Assembly (NCBI GenBank): GCA_009772895.1
Contig: WOUP01000017.1
Location: 1-64,000, forward strand
DNA from: Puniceicoccaceae bacterium 5H
GTDB lineage: Bacteria; Verrucomicrobiota; Verrucomicrobiia; Opitutales; Oceanipulchritudinaceae
Direction of reading: 5' to 3'
Length of the DNA: 64,000 nt
The notes under the pieces were generated by a model. The model was not told the DNA's origin. It saw only the letters and a program-made list of their open reading frames with translations, and did not search any database. Shown piece after piece: positions 53,628-63,929 of the stretch. A program made the translations under genes and the position numbers. Each line of letters opens with the position of its first letter. The stretch's first letter is position 1.

Positions 53628-54641
53628 ATGGCTGTCGTGGCGCACGTGAAGCACCTGAAAGACCGTCTGGCATACCGCCTCGTCCGGCCCTTGGCCGAGG
53701 GCGGGATGGGTATCGTTTACGAAGCGGAGCAGCAGGGTGCGGGCGGCTTCCGCAAGCGGGTCGCGATCAAGATCATCCGCGAGGAATACTCGGCGGTGCC
53801 GGAGTTTCGGAAGAACTTTGTGGGCGAGGCCCGCCTGGTGGCCAACCTGATTCACACCAACATCGTCCAAACCTACCACCTGGGGGAAATCCTCGGTCAA
53901 TACTACATGGTGATGGAGTACGTGAGCGGGGTAAATCTGGAAGAATTTATTCTGCAGCATCGTGCGTTGGGGCAGGCGATCCCGGTGGATCTGGCGGCGT
54001 TTATTGTCTCTCGCGTCTGCCGCGGCCTACGTTATGCCCACACCAAGACGGGTGATGATGACGAGGAAAACCTGGGCATCGTTCACCGCGATGTGAACCC
54101 GCGCAACATCCTCATCGCCTACGAGGGAGACGTGAAGCTGACGGACTTCGGCATCGCGAAAGCCGTCAACATCATGTACAACAAGGAAGGTGACGTGATT
54201 GCGGGCAAGGACGAGTACCTGTCGCCCGAACAGGCGCGCCGGGAAGTCACCGATGCCCGCGCCGACATTTTCTCCTGCGGGGTCGTGCTGCTGGAGATGA
54301 TCTGCGGCACGAACATTTTTGAAGCCGAAACCGGGGCCCGCACACGGCACAACATCCAGCACATGCCGTTGCCCCGGATCGCTGAATACAACCGCTTTTG
54401 CGACCGACGCCTGGAAGCTATCCTGCAACGTTCACTCGCCCGGACTCGGGAGGAGCGTTACCAGACGGCACAGGAGATGCTGACTGCGCTGGAGCTATAT
54501 CTATACAGTGACGGCTACGGCCCGACCAACGAAAAGCTCGCCGGCTACCTGGAGCAACTCTTTGCCGAAGGAAAGGCCTATGAGGACGATGTTTCTCGCA
54601 GGCCCGGCTCTTTTGGTCTGTCGGCACCGCGAGCCCGTTAA
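53628..54641 (+). CDS. Hanks-type serine/threonine protein kinase
   Basis: A 337-residue soluble kinase with no membrane helix. Motifs are the Gly-rich loop [13 protein letters not shown] (23-33), Lys48 (VAIKII), Glu67 in the C helix, [10 protein letters not shown] (153-162), DFG (173-175) and LSPEQARR for the APE region. The C-terminal part beyond about 290 is helical. Its gene ends 18 nt before rpoN on the same strand, so the two are almost certainly co-transcribed; a regulatory link is inferred. Confidence 0.92.
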   Translation: MAVVAHVKHLKDRLAYRLVRPLAEGGMGIVYEAEQQGAGGFRKRVAIKIIREEYSAVPEFRKNFVGEARLVANLIHTNIVQTYHLGEILGQYYMVMEYVSGVNLEEFILQHRALGQAIPVDLAAFIVSRVCRGLRYAHTKTGDDDEENLGIVHRDVNPRNILIAYEGDVKLTDFGIAKAVNIMYNKEGDVIAGKDEYLSPEQARREVTDARADIFSCGVVLLEMICGTNIFEAETGARTRHNIQHMPLPRIAEYNRFCDRRLEAILQRSLARTREERYQTAQEMLTALELYLYSDGYGPTNEKLAGYLEQLFAEGKAYEDDVSRRPGSFGLSAPRAR

Positions 54642-54659
54642 CCTCTTCTTCGATTTCTT

Positions 54660-56138
54660 ATGCCTTCACAAGGACTCTCCCAAGTCCAGAAACAGACCCA
54701 GTCTCTCGTTCTCGCGCCCCAGTTGCGCCAGAGCCTGAAGATTCTGCAGGTCCCTACGCTCGAGCTGCGCAACGTCATCCTCGAAGAGCTGCAAACCAAT
54801 CCCGCCCTCGAGGAATTGCCGATGGACGAGATGAGCCTCGAGGCTCAGGTAGACAACAAGAGCGAGAAAAACGACCAGGACGAAGCGCCGGGCGACAACG
54901 GCTCGGCCGAAGGGGAGGGCGATCTCGATTTCAGTGAAGAGTTCAACATCCTGCGCAAGATGGATGAGGACTGGCAGAATTACTTCCGCGAGGAGTCGGG
55001 AGAATTCGAGTTTACGTCCGACGATGCCAAGCGCCGCCAGCACTTCTTCGACTCCCTGACCGGCGATACTTCGCTGCAGGAAAATCTGATGGAGCAGGCG
55101 CGGCTGCAGGAGACCGACGAAGAGACGATGGCTTCGCTGGAGTATCTGGTGGGCAGCCTCGACAATAACGGTTTCCTCAATATCAAGCTCAACGATGTGG
55201 CCCTGCTGGCCAACCTGCCGCTGAAGAAGGTGCAGGAAGCCGCGCGCCTGCTCAAGACGCTCGAGCCCGCCGGTATCGGAGCGGAAAACATCCGCGAGTG
55301 CCTGCTGATCCAGCTGAAGGCACAGGGCCGCAGCAAGAGCCTCGCCGCCAGCATCATTCGCGATCATTGGGACTTGTTGAAGCGCCGCCGCCTGCCGGAC
55401 CTGGCGCGCAAACTCAGTGTTTCGGTCGACATGATCCAGAGTGCGGTGGAAGAGATCAGCCGCCTCGATCCCGCTCCGGGGCGCCGGTTCAGCGACGACA
55501 CCAACCGGGTCATCGTGCCGGACGTCACGGTCGAGAAGGACGACAACGACGAGTGGATCATCCACCTCAACAACGATTACATCCCCCGCCTGCGCATCAG
55601 CACCGCCTACAAGCAGATGCTGGCCAAGGGCGCGCTGAAGGGGAAGGAAAAGGAATATATCCAGGACAAGTTCCGCAGCGGCAAGTTTTTGATCAACAGC
55701 ATCGAACAGCGCCAACAGACCATCGAGCGCATCACCCGCGAGCTGTTGAAGTTCCAGGCCGATTTCTTCGAGCACGGCACCAGTCAGCTGCGCCCGCTCA
55801 CGATGAGCCAGGTTGCCGATGCCGTGGGCGTGCACGAAACGACGGTCAGCCGCGCCATTGCCAACAAATACATCCGCACGCCGCAGGGCGTCTTCGAGTT
55901 CAAGTATTTCTTCACGCCCGGTTACCAGGGGCAGGACGGCCAGGCCGTCTCCAACAAATCCGTCAAGGAACGCATCGCCAAGATCATCGAGGGCGAGCCG
56001 CCGAACAAGCCTTACAGCGACCAGGCGATCGTGGAGATCCTCAAGGAAGAAGGCGTGAGCATCGCCCGCCGCACCGTCGCCAAGTACCGGGAAGAGATGG
56101 GAATCTTGCCGACCAACTTGCGCCGCCGCTACGCGTGA
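54660..56138 (+). CDS. rpoN: RNA polymerase sigma-54 factor
   Basis: RpoN directs RNA polymerase to -24/-12 promoters and needs AAA+ activators. The 492-residue protein has region I (LVLAPQLRQSLKILQVPTLE), an acidic linker (about 60-110), the core-binding domain and the C-terminal RpoN box (ARRTVAKYREEMGI). The ATG at 54660 follows the kinase stop by 18 nt. The usual rpoN neighbours (lptB, hpf, ptsN) are absent here. Confidence 0.96.
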   Translation: MPSQGLSQVQKQTQSLVLAPQLRQSLKILQVPTLELRNVILEELQTNPALEELPMDEMSLEAQVDNKSEKNDQDEAPGDNGSAEGEGDLDFSEEFNILRKMDEDWQNYFREESGEFEFTSDDAKRRQHFFDSLTGDTSLQENLMEQARLQETDEETMASLEYLVGSLDNNGFLNIKLNDVALLANLPLKKVQEAARLLKTLEPAGIGAENIRECLLIQLKAQGRSKSLAASIIRDHWDLLKRRRLPDLARKLSVSVDMIQSAVEEISRLDPAPGRRFSDDTNRVIVPDVTVEKDDNDEWIIHLNNDYIPRLRISTAYKQMLAKGALKGKEKEYIQDKFRSGKFLINSIEQRQQTIERITRELLKFQADFFEHGTSQLRPLTMSQVADAVGVHETTVSRAIANKYIRTPQGVFEFKYFFTPGYQGQDGQAVSNKSVKERIAKIIEGEPPNKPYSDQAIVEILKEEGVSIARRTVAKYREEMGILPTNLRRRYA

Positions 56139-56283
56139 GGTATTAGCCTTGGTGATTCTCTGGTATCCGCTCAAGTTTATGGATATTGTTAACTAATAGC
56201 TCATCTTGAGTTGTCATGATCGAGGTAATCGTTCTACTTAACGGTTCTTCAGCTGTTGAATAGCGTTACTCCTCCCCTGTGAC

Positions 56284-56964
56284 ATGTTTCTGGAAGATTC
56301 CCCCCATCTCCCCCCGCGCTTGCTCATCGACGCCTCCTCGCAACGCCTGCAGGTAGGTTTGCTTGGTGTAAATGGGCAATGGCATGCATTGAAATCGGCT
56401 GAGGGCGAGGCCCTCGAAACCCTGTTTTCCCTGACCCGCGAACTCCTGGACGAGGCTCGGCTCTCCGTTGCGGACGTCAGCGGCTTCGTGTTCTGCAAGG
56501 GTCCCGGGTCAATTCTGGGCCTGCGACTGGCCGCTATGGCCATCGAAGGCTGGCGGGCGCTGGAGCCCAGTTCGCCGCCGCCGCTTTTCTGCTACCACAG
56601 CCTGGCGGCCGCGGCGGCCATCCACCATGCTCGCACGCGCGCGCAAGCCTTTACCGTGATCTCGTTCTTTCGTCGCGGCCAGTATAACACGCTGCGTGTC
56701 GACGGTGGTGAGTTGGGACCGCTCGAGCTTTCGGATGCGGACGATCTGGAGCTGGAGCTGCAGGCCGCCCCCGTCCTGCACATCCCGCAACGGCGTGTGA
56801 AGCATCCGCTGCCGGAAGGAGTGCAGGAGCTCGATTACGACCTGCAGGATCTGGGGGAGGCGCTTTCCCTTTATCCAGATCTGATTGAACCGGCGGAGAA
56901 GGCCGAGGTGATGGTGCCGGTCGAGCCCGATTTCGCCAAATGGTCGGCTGAGCGACATCGCTAA
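56284..56964 (+). CDS. tsaB: TsaB-like protein (tRNA t6A biosynthesis)
   Basis: A 226-residue ASKHA-fold protein resembling TsaB. LLIDASSQRLQVGLL is the first phosphate-loop-like strand, and CKGPGSILGLRL replaces the usual GPGSFTGLR. TsaB with TsaD and TsaE makes N6-threonylcarbamoyl-adenosine at position 37 of ANN-decoding tRNAs. The C terminus is less typical. alr follows after 70 nt. Confidence 0.78.
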   Translation: MFLEDSPHLPPRLLIDASSQRLQVGLLGVNGQWHALKSAEGEALETLFSLTRELLDEARLSVADVSGFVFCKGPGSILGLRLAAMAIEGWRALEPSSPPPLFCYHSLAAAAAIHHARTRAQAFTVISFFRRGQYNTLRVDGGELGPLELSDADDLELELQAAPVLHIPQRRVKHPLPEGVQELDYDLQDLGEALSLYPDLIEPAEKAEVMVPVEPDFAKWSAERHR

Positions 56965-57034
56965 AAGCTGCTTTTGTGCGTCTCCGCACAATTCCCATTG
57001 GCGGTTGCCGCGGGAGGCGTTCTAATGGACGGCC

Positions 57035-58183
57035 ATGTCACGGGCTCCGGAAAAGCTGCGGGCGTGGGCGGAAGTGGATTTGGGATCGCTGGAGCGCAAT
57101 CTGGCGAGCATCCGGGCCGCCCTGCCGCCTTACCTCAAATACATTGCGGTCGTAAAGGCCGATGCCTACGGGCACGGTATGCCGGCGGTCGCCACGCGCC
57201 TGATGCGGGGGGGGGCGGACATGTTTGCCGTCGCCAACCTCGCGGAGGCTGCGGCCTTGCGCGAGATCGGCACCGGCTGGCCTATCCTGCTGCTCAGTGC
57301 GGTTCTGCCCAGCGAAGATCGTGATCTGGTGACCTACCAGGCGACGCCCACCGTCTCCGGCTACGAAGAGGTGGAGCGCTTCGGGCGTTTGGGCGAGCAA
57401 CAGGGCAAGCCCTTCCACGTGCACCTCAAGGTCGACACCGGCATGGGGCGCCTCGGCATCTGGCACGACGAGGCGTTGGCGCTCTATCAGGCCATCGTCG
57501 CGCACCCGCACCTGTCGCTGGAGGGCATTTACACGCACTTTTCCAGCGCCGATGTCGACAACGCCTATACGGTGGCCCAACGCGACTTGTTTGTGCGCAC
57601 GTTGGAGCGCTTCCCCGGGCTCGACCCGAGCAAGGTGCTGATCCATGCCGACAACAGCGGTGGTCTGGAGACCTTCCCCCGCACCGGCATCTTCCGCGGG
57701 GTGCGCATCGGCCTGCTGCAGTATGGGGTGGGGCCGTATCCGCGTTCTCTGCTCGGCAGCGCCAAGGTCTACCCGGTCTTCAGCTTCCACGCGCGGGTGG
57801 GGCTGGTCAAATCGCTGCCCGAGGGGGCGAGCGTCAGCTATGGCCGCAGCTACACTCTCAAACGCCGCTCACAGCTGGCGGTGCTGACGGCCGGCTATGG
57901 GGACGGCGTGCCCACGACCTTGAGCAATCGCGGCGTGGTGTTGATCCGCGGGCAACGCTGTCCGATCATCGGCCGGGTGACGATGGACCAGACGATCGTC
58001 GACGTGACGGATCTCGACGGCGCGGTCGCACCGGGCGAGCTGGCCACGCTGGTGGGCCAGCAGGGGGACGAGCGCATCACGGTGGTGGAGTTTTCCCGCA
58101 TGTCGGGCCAGGTGCCGTGGGAGGTTTTCTGTGGGGTGACGAAGCGGGTCGAGCGTCTCTATAAGACGGACACGGCGGTCTAG
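57035..58183 (+). CDS. alr: Alanine racemase
   Basis: Makes D-alanine for peptidoglycan. The 382-residue protein has the PLP-Lys41 motif VVKADAYGHG, LKVDTGMGRLG, the SYGRSYT Tyr segment (about 268-274) and TAGYGDGVPTTLSN. Codons 58-61 include a run of nine G (57207-57215). The frame reads correctly through it. Confidence 0.96.
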   Translation: MSRAPEKLRAWAEVDLGSLERNLASIRAALPPYLKYIAVVKADAYGHGMPAVATRLMRGGADMFAVANLAEAAALREIGTGWPILLLSAVLPSEDRDLVTYQATPTVSGYEEVERFGRLGEQQGKPFHVHLKVDTGMGRLGIWHDEALALYQAIVAHPHLSLEGIYTHFSSADVDNAYTVAQRDLFVRTLERFPGLDPSKVLIHADNSGGLETFPRTGIFRGVRIGLLQYGVGPYPRSLLGSAKVYPVFSFHARVGLVKSLPEGASVSYGRSYTLKRRSQLAVLTAGYGDGVPTTLSNRGVVLIRGQRCPIIGRVTMDQTIVDVTDLDGAVAPGELATLVGQQGDERITVVEFSRMSGQVPWEVFCGVTKRVERLYKTDTAV

Positions 58184-58287
58184 GTATAAACGCTCATTTT
58201 AGCGGCGGTGGGTAAGTTCTGCCTAAACTTTTCGGGTGAGTGACAGATATATACTGATAGCGCGCATTCGTTTACTGCTTCTGTGTC

Positions 58288-59394
58288 ATGGCCTTCTTTA
58301 AAAATCTCCTGCGTAACAACGGCTTCAAGAAAGAGCGCCCGGAAACGACTCCGGCGCGGACGGTTGCGGCTACGCCCGAGGAGCCGGCCGCACCAGCCGA
58401 ACGCCTGGATTTGACGCAGGAGAGCCCGGACATGGACCCGCAAGAGGGCTTGCGGCAGATCACTTCGCGCTACAACCGCAATGTGAAGGAGTGCCTGCCA
58501 GTGGGGCGCGAGCAGGTGCTGAGCCGCGTGAAGGAACTGGACAACCTGCCTTCGCTCGCTTCCCTGACCCGCACGCTGCAGGAGAACCTCTCCACCAAGG
58601 GGGCGGACCTGGAGAGCATCGCCGGCGTGATCGAGAAAGACACGGCGCTGACGAGCCGCATCCTCCGCCTGGCCAACAGCGCGTATTTTTCCCAAGGGCA
58701 GGAGCTGACTTCGGTTTTCGAAGCGGTTGCGCGCCTCGGCGTGCCGACGATCCGCAACATGGTGACGACGCACCGGGTGCTGCAGGACGCCCAGAACCTC
58801 GCGCCCAATTTCAACTGGCGGGTGCTATGGATGCACAACGTCGCGGTGAGCATGGCGGCGGAAGACCTCTGCGACATCCTCGGGGTCGACTCGCCGCCGT
58901 TTTTGGCCGCGGGCGGCCTGCTGCACGACCTGGGCAAGATCATCCTTTCGGACCTCTATCCCGATCACTACCTGAAGGTGTTGACGCAGGCCTACGGCTC
59001 GGCCCGACCGCTGGTGCTGGAAGAGCGTTCGCTGTTTGGCACCGACCACGAGGAGGCGGGCGCCATCTTCTCCCGCGCGAGCGGCTTTCCGGAAAACCTG
59101 ACGGCGATCATCGCCTTCCACCGGGCACCGGAAAATGCGGGCGATTACCAGGTGCAGGCGTCGGTGGTGCAGCTGGCGAATTACTTTGTGAAGATCTTCG
59201 GGCTGGGCTTTAGCGGCGACCGTACCTTCAGCGTCGACCACTATTCGGAGCTGAGCGGGTGGAAGATCATCCGCGCCGATGCCCAGGCGTCGAATCTGCG
59301 CTACCTCGAGCAGATGGATTCATTGCTCAAGGTAAGCCTCGACACCTCCCGGTCCAAGATCCAGCGCGCGCTGCGCACCTGGTTCCCCGGTTGA
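58288..59394 (+). CDS. HDOD-domain signalling protein
   Basis: A 368-residue protein. After a disordered, Pro/Ala/Glu-rich N terminus (about 1-60) comes the HDOD domain (about 80-300): LDNLPSLASLTRTLQENLST, IEKDTALTSRILRLANSAYF, AGGLLHDLGKIILSDLYPDH. HDOD proteins act in c-di-GMP-related or stress signalling without clear catalysis. It stands alone. Confidence 0.9.
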   Translation: MAFFKNLLRNNGFKKERPETTPARTVAATPEEPAAPAERLDLTQESPDMDPQEGLRQITSRYNRNVKECLPVGREQVLSRVKELDNLPSLASLTRTLQENLSTKGADLESIAGVIEKDTALTSRILRLANSAYFSQGQELTSVFEAVARLGVPTIRNMVTTHRVLQDAQNLAPNFNWRVLWMHNVAVSMAAEDLCDILGVDSPPFLAAGGLLHDLGKIILSDLYPDHYLKVLTQAYGSARPLVLEERSLFGTDHEEAGAIFSRASGFPENLTAIIAFHRAPENAGDYQVQASVVQLANYFVKIFGLGFSGDRTFSVDHYSELSGWKIIRADAQASNLRYLEQMDSLLKVSLDTSRSKIQRALRTWFPG

Positions 59395-59396
59395 GG

Positions 59397-60086
59397 CTAG
59401 CCCTGCACGGTCAGGCTCTGGCCGTTGTCTTCGGGGGTCAGCTTCAGGATGTAGGGCACGGCCTTCTGGGCCCACTTTTCCGGCGTTGGCTGCTTTTTAG
59501 CCGCTTCATCCCAGATGCTGCGCAGCATCTCGGTGTTGACGGTGCCGGGGCTCAGGGGGATGACCGCCAGCCCGTCCGGGACTTCCTGGGCCACAGACTT
59601 GCTCAGGCCTTCGATCGCCCACTTCGTGGCGCAGTAGGGGGCCATTTCCGCAATGCCCATGCGGCCGGAGCCGGAGCTGAGGTTGATCACAATGCCCTTG
59701 CCGCGCTCGATCATCGCGGGCAGGAAGGCGCGCATCAGGCGGCTGACCGCGAGCACGTTGACCTCGAAGAGCTGGGCGAACTCCTCTTCGGGCACCTCCC
59801 ACAGCGGCGCCCGTCGGTTGATGACCGCAGCGTTGTTGATCAGAAAGTCCGGAGCGCCGCCTTCGGAGAGCACGCTGGTCACCCAGCCCTCGACCGCGGC
59901 AGGGTCGGTCACGTCCAGGGCCGTCCAGTGATTGGGCGCGGGAAATTGTTCGGCCAGTTCGGCAATGGCATCCTGATCGCGCCCGCAGCCATACACGGTG
60001 TGCCCCGCCTGGGCGAAGCCTTCGGCCAATGAGCGGCCAATGCCCCGGGTCGCTCCAGTCACCACGATTCGATAAGGGTCTGCCAT
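59397..60086 (-). CDS. SDR-family oxidoreductase (second)
   Basis: A 229-residue short-chain dehydrogenase with TGATRGIG (about 10-17), INNAAV, an INLSSGSG catalytic Ser segment and YCATKWA. The substrate is unknown. It converges on the HDOD gene with 2 nt between stops. Confidence 0.92.
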   Translation of the reverse strand: MADPYRIVVTGATRGIGRSLAEGFAQAGHTVYGCGRDQDAIAELAEQFPAPNHWTALDVTDPAAVEGWVTSVLSEGGAPDFLINNAAVINRRAPLWEVPEEEFAQLFEVNVLAVSRLMRAFLPAMIERGKGIVINLSSGSGRMGIAEMAPYCATKWAIEGLSKSVAQEVPDGLAVIPLSPGTVNTEMLRSIWDEAAKKQPTPEKWAQKAVPYILKLTPEDNGQSLTVQG

Positions 60087-60224
60087 GTCGGCATTCTAGT
60101 GCCCAAAGCCCCTGAGGTAAAGGAGGCTGCAGATTTCCTGCACCTGCACCGGCGGCGAGTGGTGGGGTAGCGCCGGTTAAGATACTTGCACTGCCAGGGC
60201 CGTTCTGGCCTGATGGAACAAGCG

Positions 60225-61043
60225 ATGGATATAGCTTTTCTTGGCACGGGGACTTCGCAGGGCGTCCCGATGATCGCACATGAGGCCGATGGGCTCGACC
60301 TGCAGGATCCGCGCAACTGGCGCACCCGCACGAGCGCCCACATCTGGATGGGCGGCCAGCGTCTGCAGATCGATGTCGGGCCGGAATTCCGCCTGCAGTG
60401 TCTGCGCAACCAGATCGACCAGGTGGACTATGTGTTGATGACGCATGGTCACGCCGACCACATCATGGGCATGGACGACCTGCGCCGCCACGTGGACCTG
60501 CGCGCCGGCAAGGCGTTGCCCGTCTACGGTAACCTGGAGACGCTCGAGCGCTTGCAGCAGGTCTTCCCCTACGCAATCCACGAGCAGGCCCCGGTGAAGG
60601 GTTACCCGGCCTTCAGCCTGCGCGAGTTCCCGTCCACGCTGGACTTGCCCTGCGGCCGCATCCAGTCGACGCCGTTGCCGCATGGGCGTTCGGACACGTT
60701 GGGGCTGGTCTTTACGGAAAAGAAGACCGGGCAGAAGCTGGCCTATTTTACGGATTGCAAGGAGGTGACGCCCGCCGCGCGCGCCCTGGCTGAAAACGCC
60801 GACATCCTGGTGATCGACGCCTTGCGCCCGGAGCCGCACCCCAGCCACCTGCACCTCGACGGCGCGCTGGAGATCGCGCTGGCCCTCGGTGCGCGCCAGA
60901 CCTTCTTCATCCATATGACCTTTGCGGTCGACCACGAGCGCTATAACGACACTCTGCCGGACAATATTCGGCTCGCTCACGACGGCCTCAAGGTGAACGT
61001 CGGCACGCTCGAAGAAACCACGCGGGAACCCGTCTGGGCGTAG
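60225..61043 (+). CDS. PhnP-like MBL-fold metallo-hydrolase
   Basis: The ATG at 60225 is preferred (272 residues; a GGA site precedes it), with 60213 as an alternative. The metallo-beta-lactamase motifs are GTGTSQGVP, THGHADHIMGMD, HGRSDTLG, YFTDCKEV and a C-terminal FFIHMTF His. The family cleaves cyclic or phosphodiester substrates (PhnP, RNase Z-like). Unlike the decayed MBL gene at 21249, this one is intact. Confidence 0.92.
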   Translation: MDIAFLGTGTSQGVPMIAHEADGLDLQDPRNWRTRTSAHIWMGGQRLQIDVGPEFRLQCLRNQIDQVDYVLMTHGHADHIMGMDDLRRHVDLRAGKALPVYGNLETLERLQQVFPYAIHEQAPVKGYPAFSLREFPSTLDLPCGRIQSTPLPHGRSDTLGLVFTEKKTGQKLAYFTDCKEVTPAARALAENADILVIDALRPEPHPSHLHLDGALEIALALGARQTFFIHMTFAVDHERYNDTLPDNIRLAHDGLKVNVGTLEETTREPVWA

Positions 61044-61436
61044 CAGAGGCTGGTGGCACCCCTCCTGGGTGCAGTTGTTTGACCGCGGGCCCGGTGGTGT
61101 CGGTCGCTGGCGCGCCCTGAACCACCGGCTACAGGCTGGCACCTCTCCGAGGTGCTGAGATGCCGTTACGCTAGCGTCGGGCAGGAGGGTTTACGCGCGG
61201 ATATTCATGGCTGAGTGTCTAGGCATCGCGTCCGGGCGTCCTGTGCTCAACCCAGGAGGGATTGTCGCTTATAGCCGGTGGTTGAGGCGGCGTCGGTCGT
61301 CGACACCGCCGGAATCTTGCCCCGTCCGGCAAGGCTTCTTGAAGAGTGCCAGCACGCATCTTCCGCCCCGCTCGCTGACTAAAAAAGGCAGGCCCTTGGT
61401 GGGACCTGCCTTGGAAAACGGGAACGGGGGAGGCGT
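61044..61436. repeat. GC-rich dispersed repeat (family A, right cluster)
   Basis: A 393-nt gene-free stretch. It contains CCGGTGGTGTCG (61091-61102), ACCACCGGCTACAGGC (61121-61136), then in the other orientation TATAGCCGGTGGTTGAG (61270-61286) with CGACACCGCCGG (61301-61312), and the flank CTTGAAGAGTGCCAG near 61338. These match the left-end cluster. The gyrA terminator lies at 61381-61412. Confidence 0.8.
61381..61412 (-). terminator. Terminator after gyrA
   Basis: AAGGCAGG (61385-61392) pairs with CCTGCCTT (61405-61412), with further GC pairs inside and a T6 run on the minus strand. It ends the gyrA transcript. Confidence 0.9.
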
Positions 61437-63869
61437 TTAGGCTTCCTCTTCCTCGACTTGAACGACGCGGGAGATGCCGATGAGCTTGTCGCCCTGGGCG
61501 AGGTTCATCAGGCGCACACCCATGGTGCTGCGGCCGACGACGCGGATACCGTTGACGGGGCAGCGGATGGCCTGGCCGGAACGGGTCAGGAGCATGACCT
61601 CGTCCTCGTCCCGCACGCTGAGGGCGCCGACGACGCCTTCGGTGCGGATGGCGATGATGCCGGAGCCGCCGCGGTTTTGCACGCGGTATTCGGAGAACTC
61701 AGTGCGCTTGCCCTGGCCGTTGGCGCCGGCGATGAGCAGCTTGGCCTCGGGGTCGACGACTTCGATCGTCACCACGTAGTCGTCCTTGTCCTTCAGCGTG
61801 ATGCCCTTGACGCCGCGGGTAGCGCGGCCCATGGCCCGGAGTTGATCCTCGGCGTTGAAGCGGATGCTCATGCCGCGGCGGGTCACCATCACGAGTTCGT
61901 CCTGCGGATGCACGAGCTGCACGCCGATGAGCTGGTCGCCGTCGTCGATGTTGATGCCGATGATGCCGCCCTTGCGGAAGTTGCGGTAGTCCATCAGCGC
62001 GGTCTTCTTGACCACACCGTTGCGGGTGGCCATGACGAGGTGCCAGCCTTCTTCCTCGAAGTTCTTGATCGGGATCATGGCGGCCACGTGCTCGTCCTTT
62101 TGCATTTGCAGGACGTTGGCGAGGCTGCGGCCCTTGGAGATGCGGGTGCCTTCGGGAATGTCGTAGACCTTCTCCACATAGACGCGCCCGGTGTTCATGA
62201 AGAACATCATGTAGTCGTGCGTGCTGGCGGTGAAGAGGCGTTCGACGAAATCGTCGTCATGGGCGCCGGTGCCGATCACGCCCTTGCCGCCGCGCTTCTG
62301 GCTGCGGTAGTCGCTGACCTTGGTGCGCTTGATGAAGCCCTTGTGCGAGACGGTGATGATGCAGCCTTCGTTGACGATAAGGTCTTCCATGCGGAAGTCG
62401 CCGTTGTCGTCCACAAACTGGGTCTTGCGCGGCGTGGCATATTTGTCGCGCATCTGGTTGAGCTCGTCCTTGATCACGCCGAGCAGCTTTTGCTCGTTTT
62501 CGAGGATCTCGCGCAGTTCGGCGATCAGGCGCATCAAGTCGTCGTATTCGGCCTGGATCTTTTCGCGCTCCAGCCCGGTGAGCTGGTAGAGGCGCATGTC
62601 GAGGATGGCGTTGGCCTGGCGCTCGGTGATGGGGTATCTTTCCATCAAGCGCGTGCGGGCCTCGTCGCGATTGGCGGAGGCACGGATGATGCGGACGAAG
62701 TCGTCGAGGTTGTCCAGCGCGATGAGGTAGCCCTCGAGGATGTGTGCGCGTGCTTCGGCCTTGGCCTTGCGGAACTCCGTGCGGCGGCGGATGACTTCGC
62801 GGCGGTGCTCGACGTAGACCTCGATCAGCTCCTTGATGTTCATCTCCTTCGGGCGGCGGTCGACCAGCGCGAGCAGGATGACGCCGAAGGAGCTTTCGAG
62901 CGGGGTGTGTTTGAAGAGCTTGTTGACGATCACGCGCGGGATCTCGCCCCGCTTGAGCTCGATCACGATGCGCGTATTTTCGTCGGACTCGTCACGGAGG
63001 TCGCTGATGCCTTCGATCGTCTTTTGCTGGACGAGGTCGGCGATCTTCTGGACGAGGTTGGCGCGGTTGACGTTGTAGGGGATCTCGGTGATGACAAGCT
63101 GCTCCTTGCCGTTCTTGATCTCCTCGGTGTGCACGACACCGCGCATGCGCACGATGCCGCGTCCGGTGCGCATGTAGCTGTCTACGCCTCCGCGGCCCAG
63201 GATGGTGCCGCCGGTGGGGAAGTCGGGCCCCTTGATGAGCTGCATCAGCTCGTCGATCTCGATCTGCGGGTTGTCGATCAGCGCGATGGTGCCGTCGATC
63301 AACTCGCCGAGGTTGTGGGGCGGGATGTTGGTGGTCATGCCCACCGCGATGCCCGTCGAGCCGTTCATGAGCAGCGCGGGCAGGGCGCTGGGCAGCACGG
63401 TCGGCTCGGTCGTCTCCTCATTGTAGTTGGGGGCAAAGTCGACCGTATTTTCGTCGAGGTCGTGCAGGAGGGCCTCGGCGGAGGAGGTGAGGCGACACTC
63501 GGTGTAACGATAGGCGGCCGGGGGGTCGTTATCGATGCTGCCGAAGTTGCCCTGCGGATCGATCAGCGGGGTGCGCATGACCCAGTTCTGCGCCAGGCGC
63601 ACGAGGGTATCGTAGACGGCCTGGTCACCGTGCGGGTGGTAGTTACCGATCACGTCGCCGACCACCTTGGCGCACTTGTGGAAGGGCCGGTTGTGCAACA
63701 TCCCTTGCCGGATCATGGCATAGAGGATGCGCCGTTGCACCGGCTTCAGCCCGTCGCGTGCATCCGGCAGCGCCCGGCTGATGATCACCGACATGGAATA
63801 GTCGATGTAGGCCCGTTCCATCACCTCGGTGATGTTCGTAGGGGTCAGCTTTTCATTCGCAGAATACAT
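61437..63869 (-). CDS. gyrA: DNA gyrase subunit A
   Basis: Gyrase A cuts and rejoins DNA to add negative supercoils. The 810-residue protein has the active Tyr122 ([10 protein letters not shown]), the [17 protein letters not shown] segment (quinolone-resistance region, Gln at position 83), the C-terminal pinwheel repeats and the GyrA box QKRGGKG, which separates gyrase from ParC. The ATG at 63869 is standard. gyrB, usually upstream, would lie beyond the window. Confidence 0.97.
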   Translation of the reverse strand: MYSANEKLTPTNITEVMERAYIDYSMSVIISRALPDARDGLKPVQRRILYAMIRQGMLHNRPFHKCAKVVGDVIGNYHPHGDQAVYDTLVRLAQNWVMRTPLIDPQGNFGSIDNDPPAAYRYTECRLTSSAEALLHDLDENTVDFAPNYNEETTEPTVLPSALPALLMNGSTGIAVGMTTNIPPHNLGELIDGTIALIDNPQIEIDELMQLIKGPDFPTGGTILGRGGVDSYMRTGRGIVRMRGVVHTEEIKNGKEQLVITEIPYNVNRANLVQKIADLVQQKTIEGISDLRDESDENTRIVIELKRGEIPRVIVNKLFKHTPLESSFGVILLALVDRRPKEMNIKELIEVYVEHRREVIRRRTEFRKAKAEARAHILEGYLIALDNLDDFVRIIRASANRDEARTRLMERYPITERQANAILDMRLYQLTGLEREKIQAEYDDLMRLIAELREILENEQKLLGVIKDELNQMRDKYATPRKTQFVDDNGDFRMEDLIVNEGCIITVSHKGFIKRTKVSDYRSQKRGGKGVIGTGAHDDDFVERLFTASTHDYMMFFMNTGRVYVEKVYDIPEGTRISKGRSLANVLQMQKDEHVAAMIPIKNFEEEGWHLVMATRNGVVKKTALMDYRNFRKGGIIGINIDDGDQLIGVQLVHPQDELVMVTRRGMSIRFNAEDQLRAMGRATRGVKGITLKDKDDYVVTIEVVDPEAKLLIAGANGQGKRTEFSEYRVQNRGGSGIIAIRTEGVVGALSVRDEDEVMLLTRSGQAIRCPVNGIRVVGRSTMGVRLMNLAQGDKLIGISRVVQVEEEEA

Positions 63870-63903
63870 GAGAAGAAAGAATTAAAAATAGAAAAAAATG
63901 ATT

Positions 63904-63929
63904 AACAGAAGAACACTAAGAGCACGAAG
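63904..63929 (+). repeat. Dispersed repeat (family B) upstream of gyrA
   Basis: A 26-nt unit beginning AACAGAAGAACAC; it matches the unit at 30960-30985 with three differences by eye. The surrounding 63870-64000 region is purine-rich, with no ORF. Confidence 0.65.

Noticed and set aside
61207-61440. 77-residue frame upstream of the gyrA terminator
   Set aside because: It lies inside the palindromic repeat and has no protein-like features.
61458-63905. 815-residue frame on the plus strand
   Set aside because: It is fully antisense to gyrA; its Asp/His/Ala/Val-rich translation is a codon-bias shadow.
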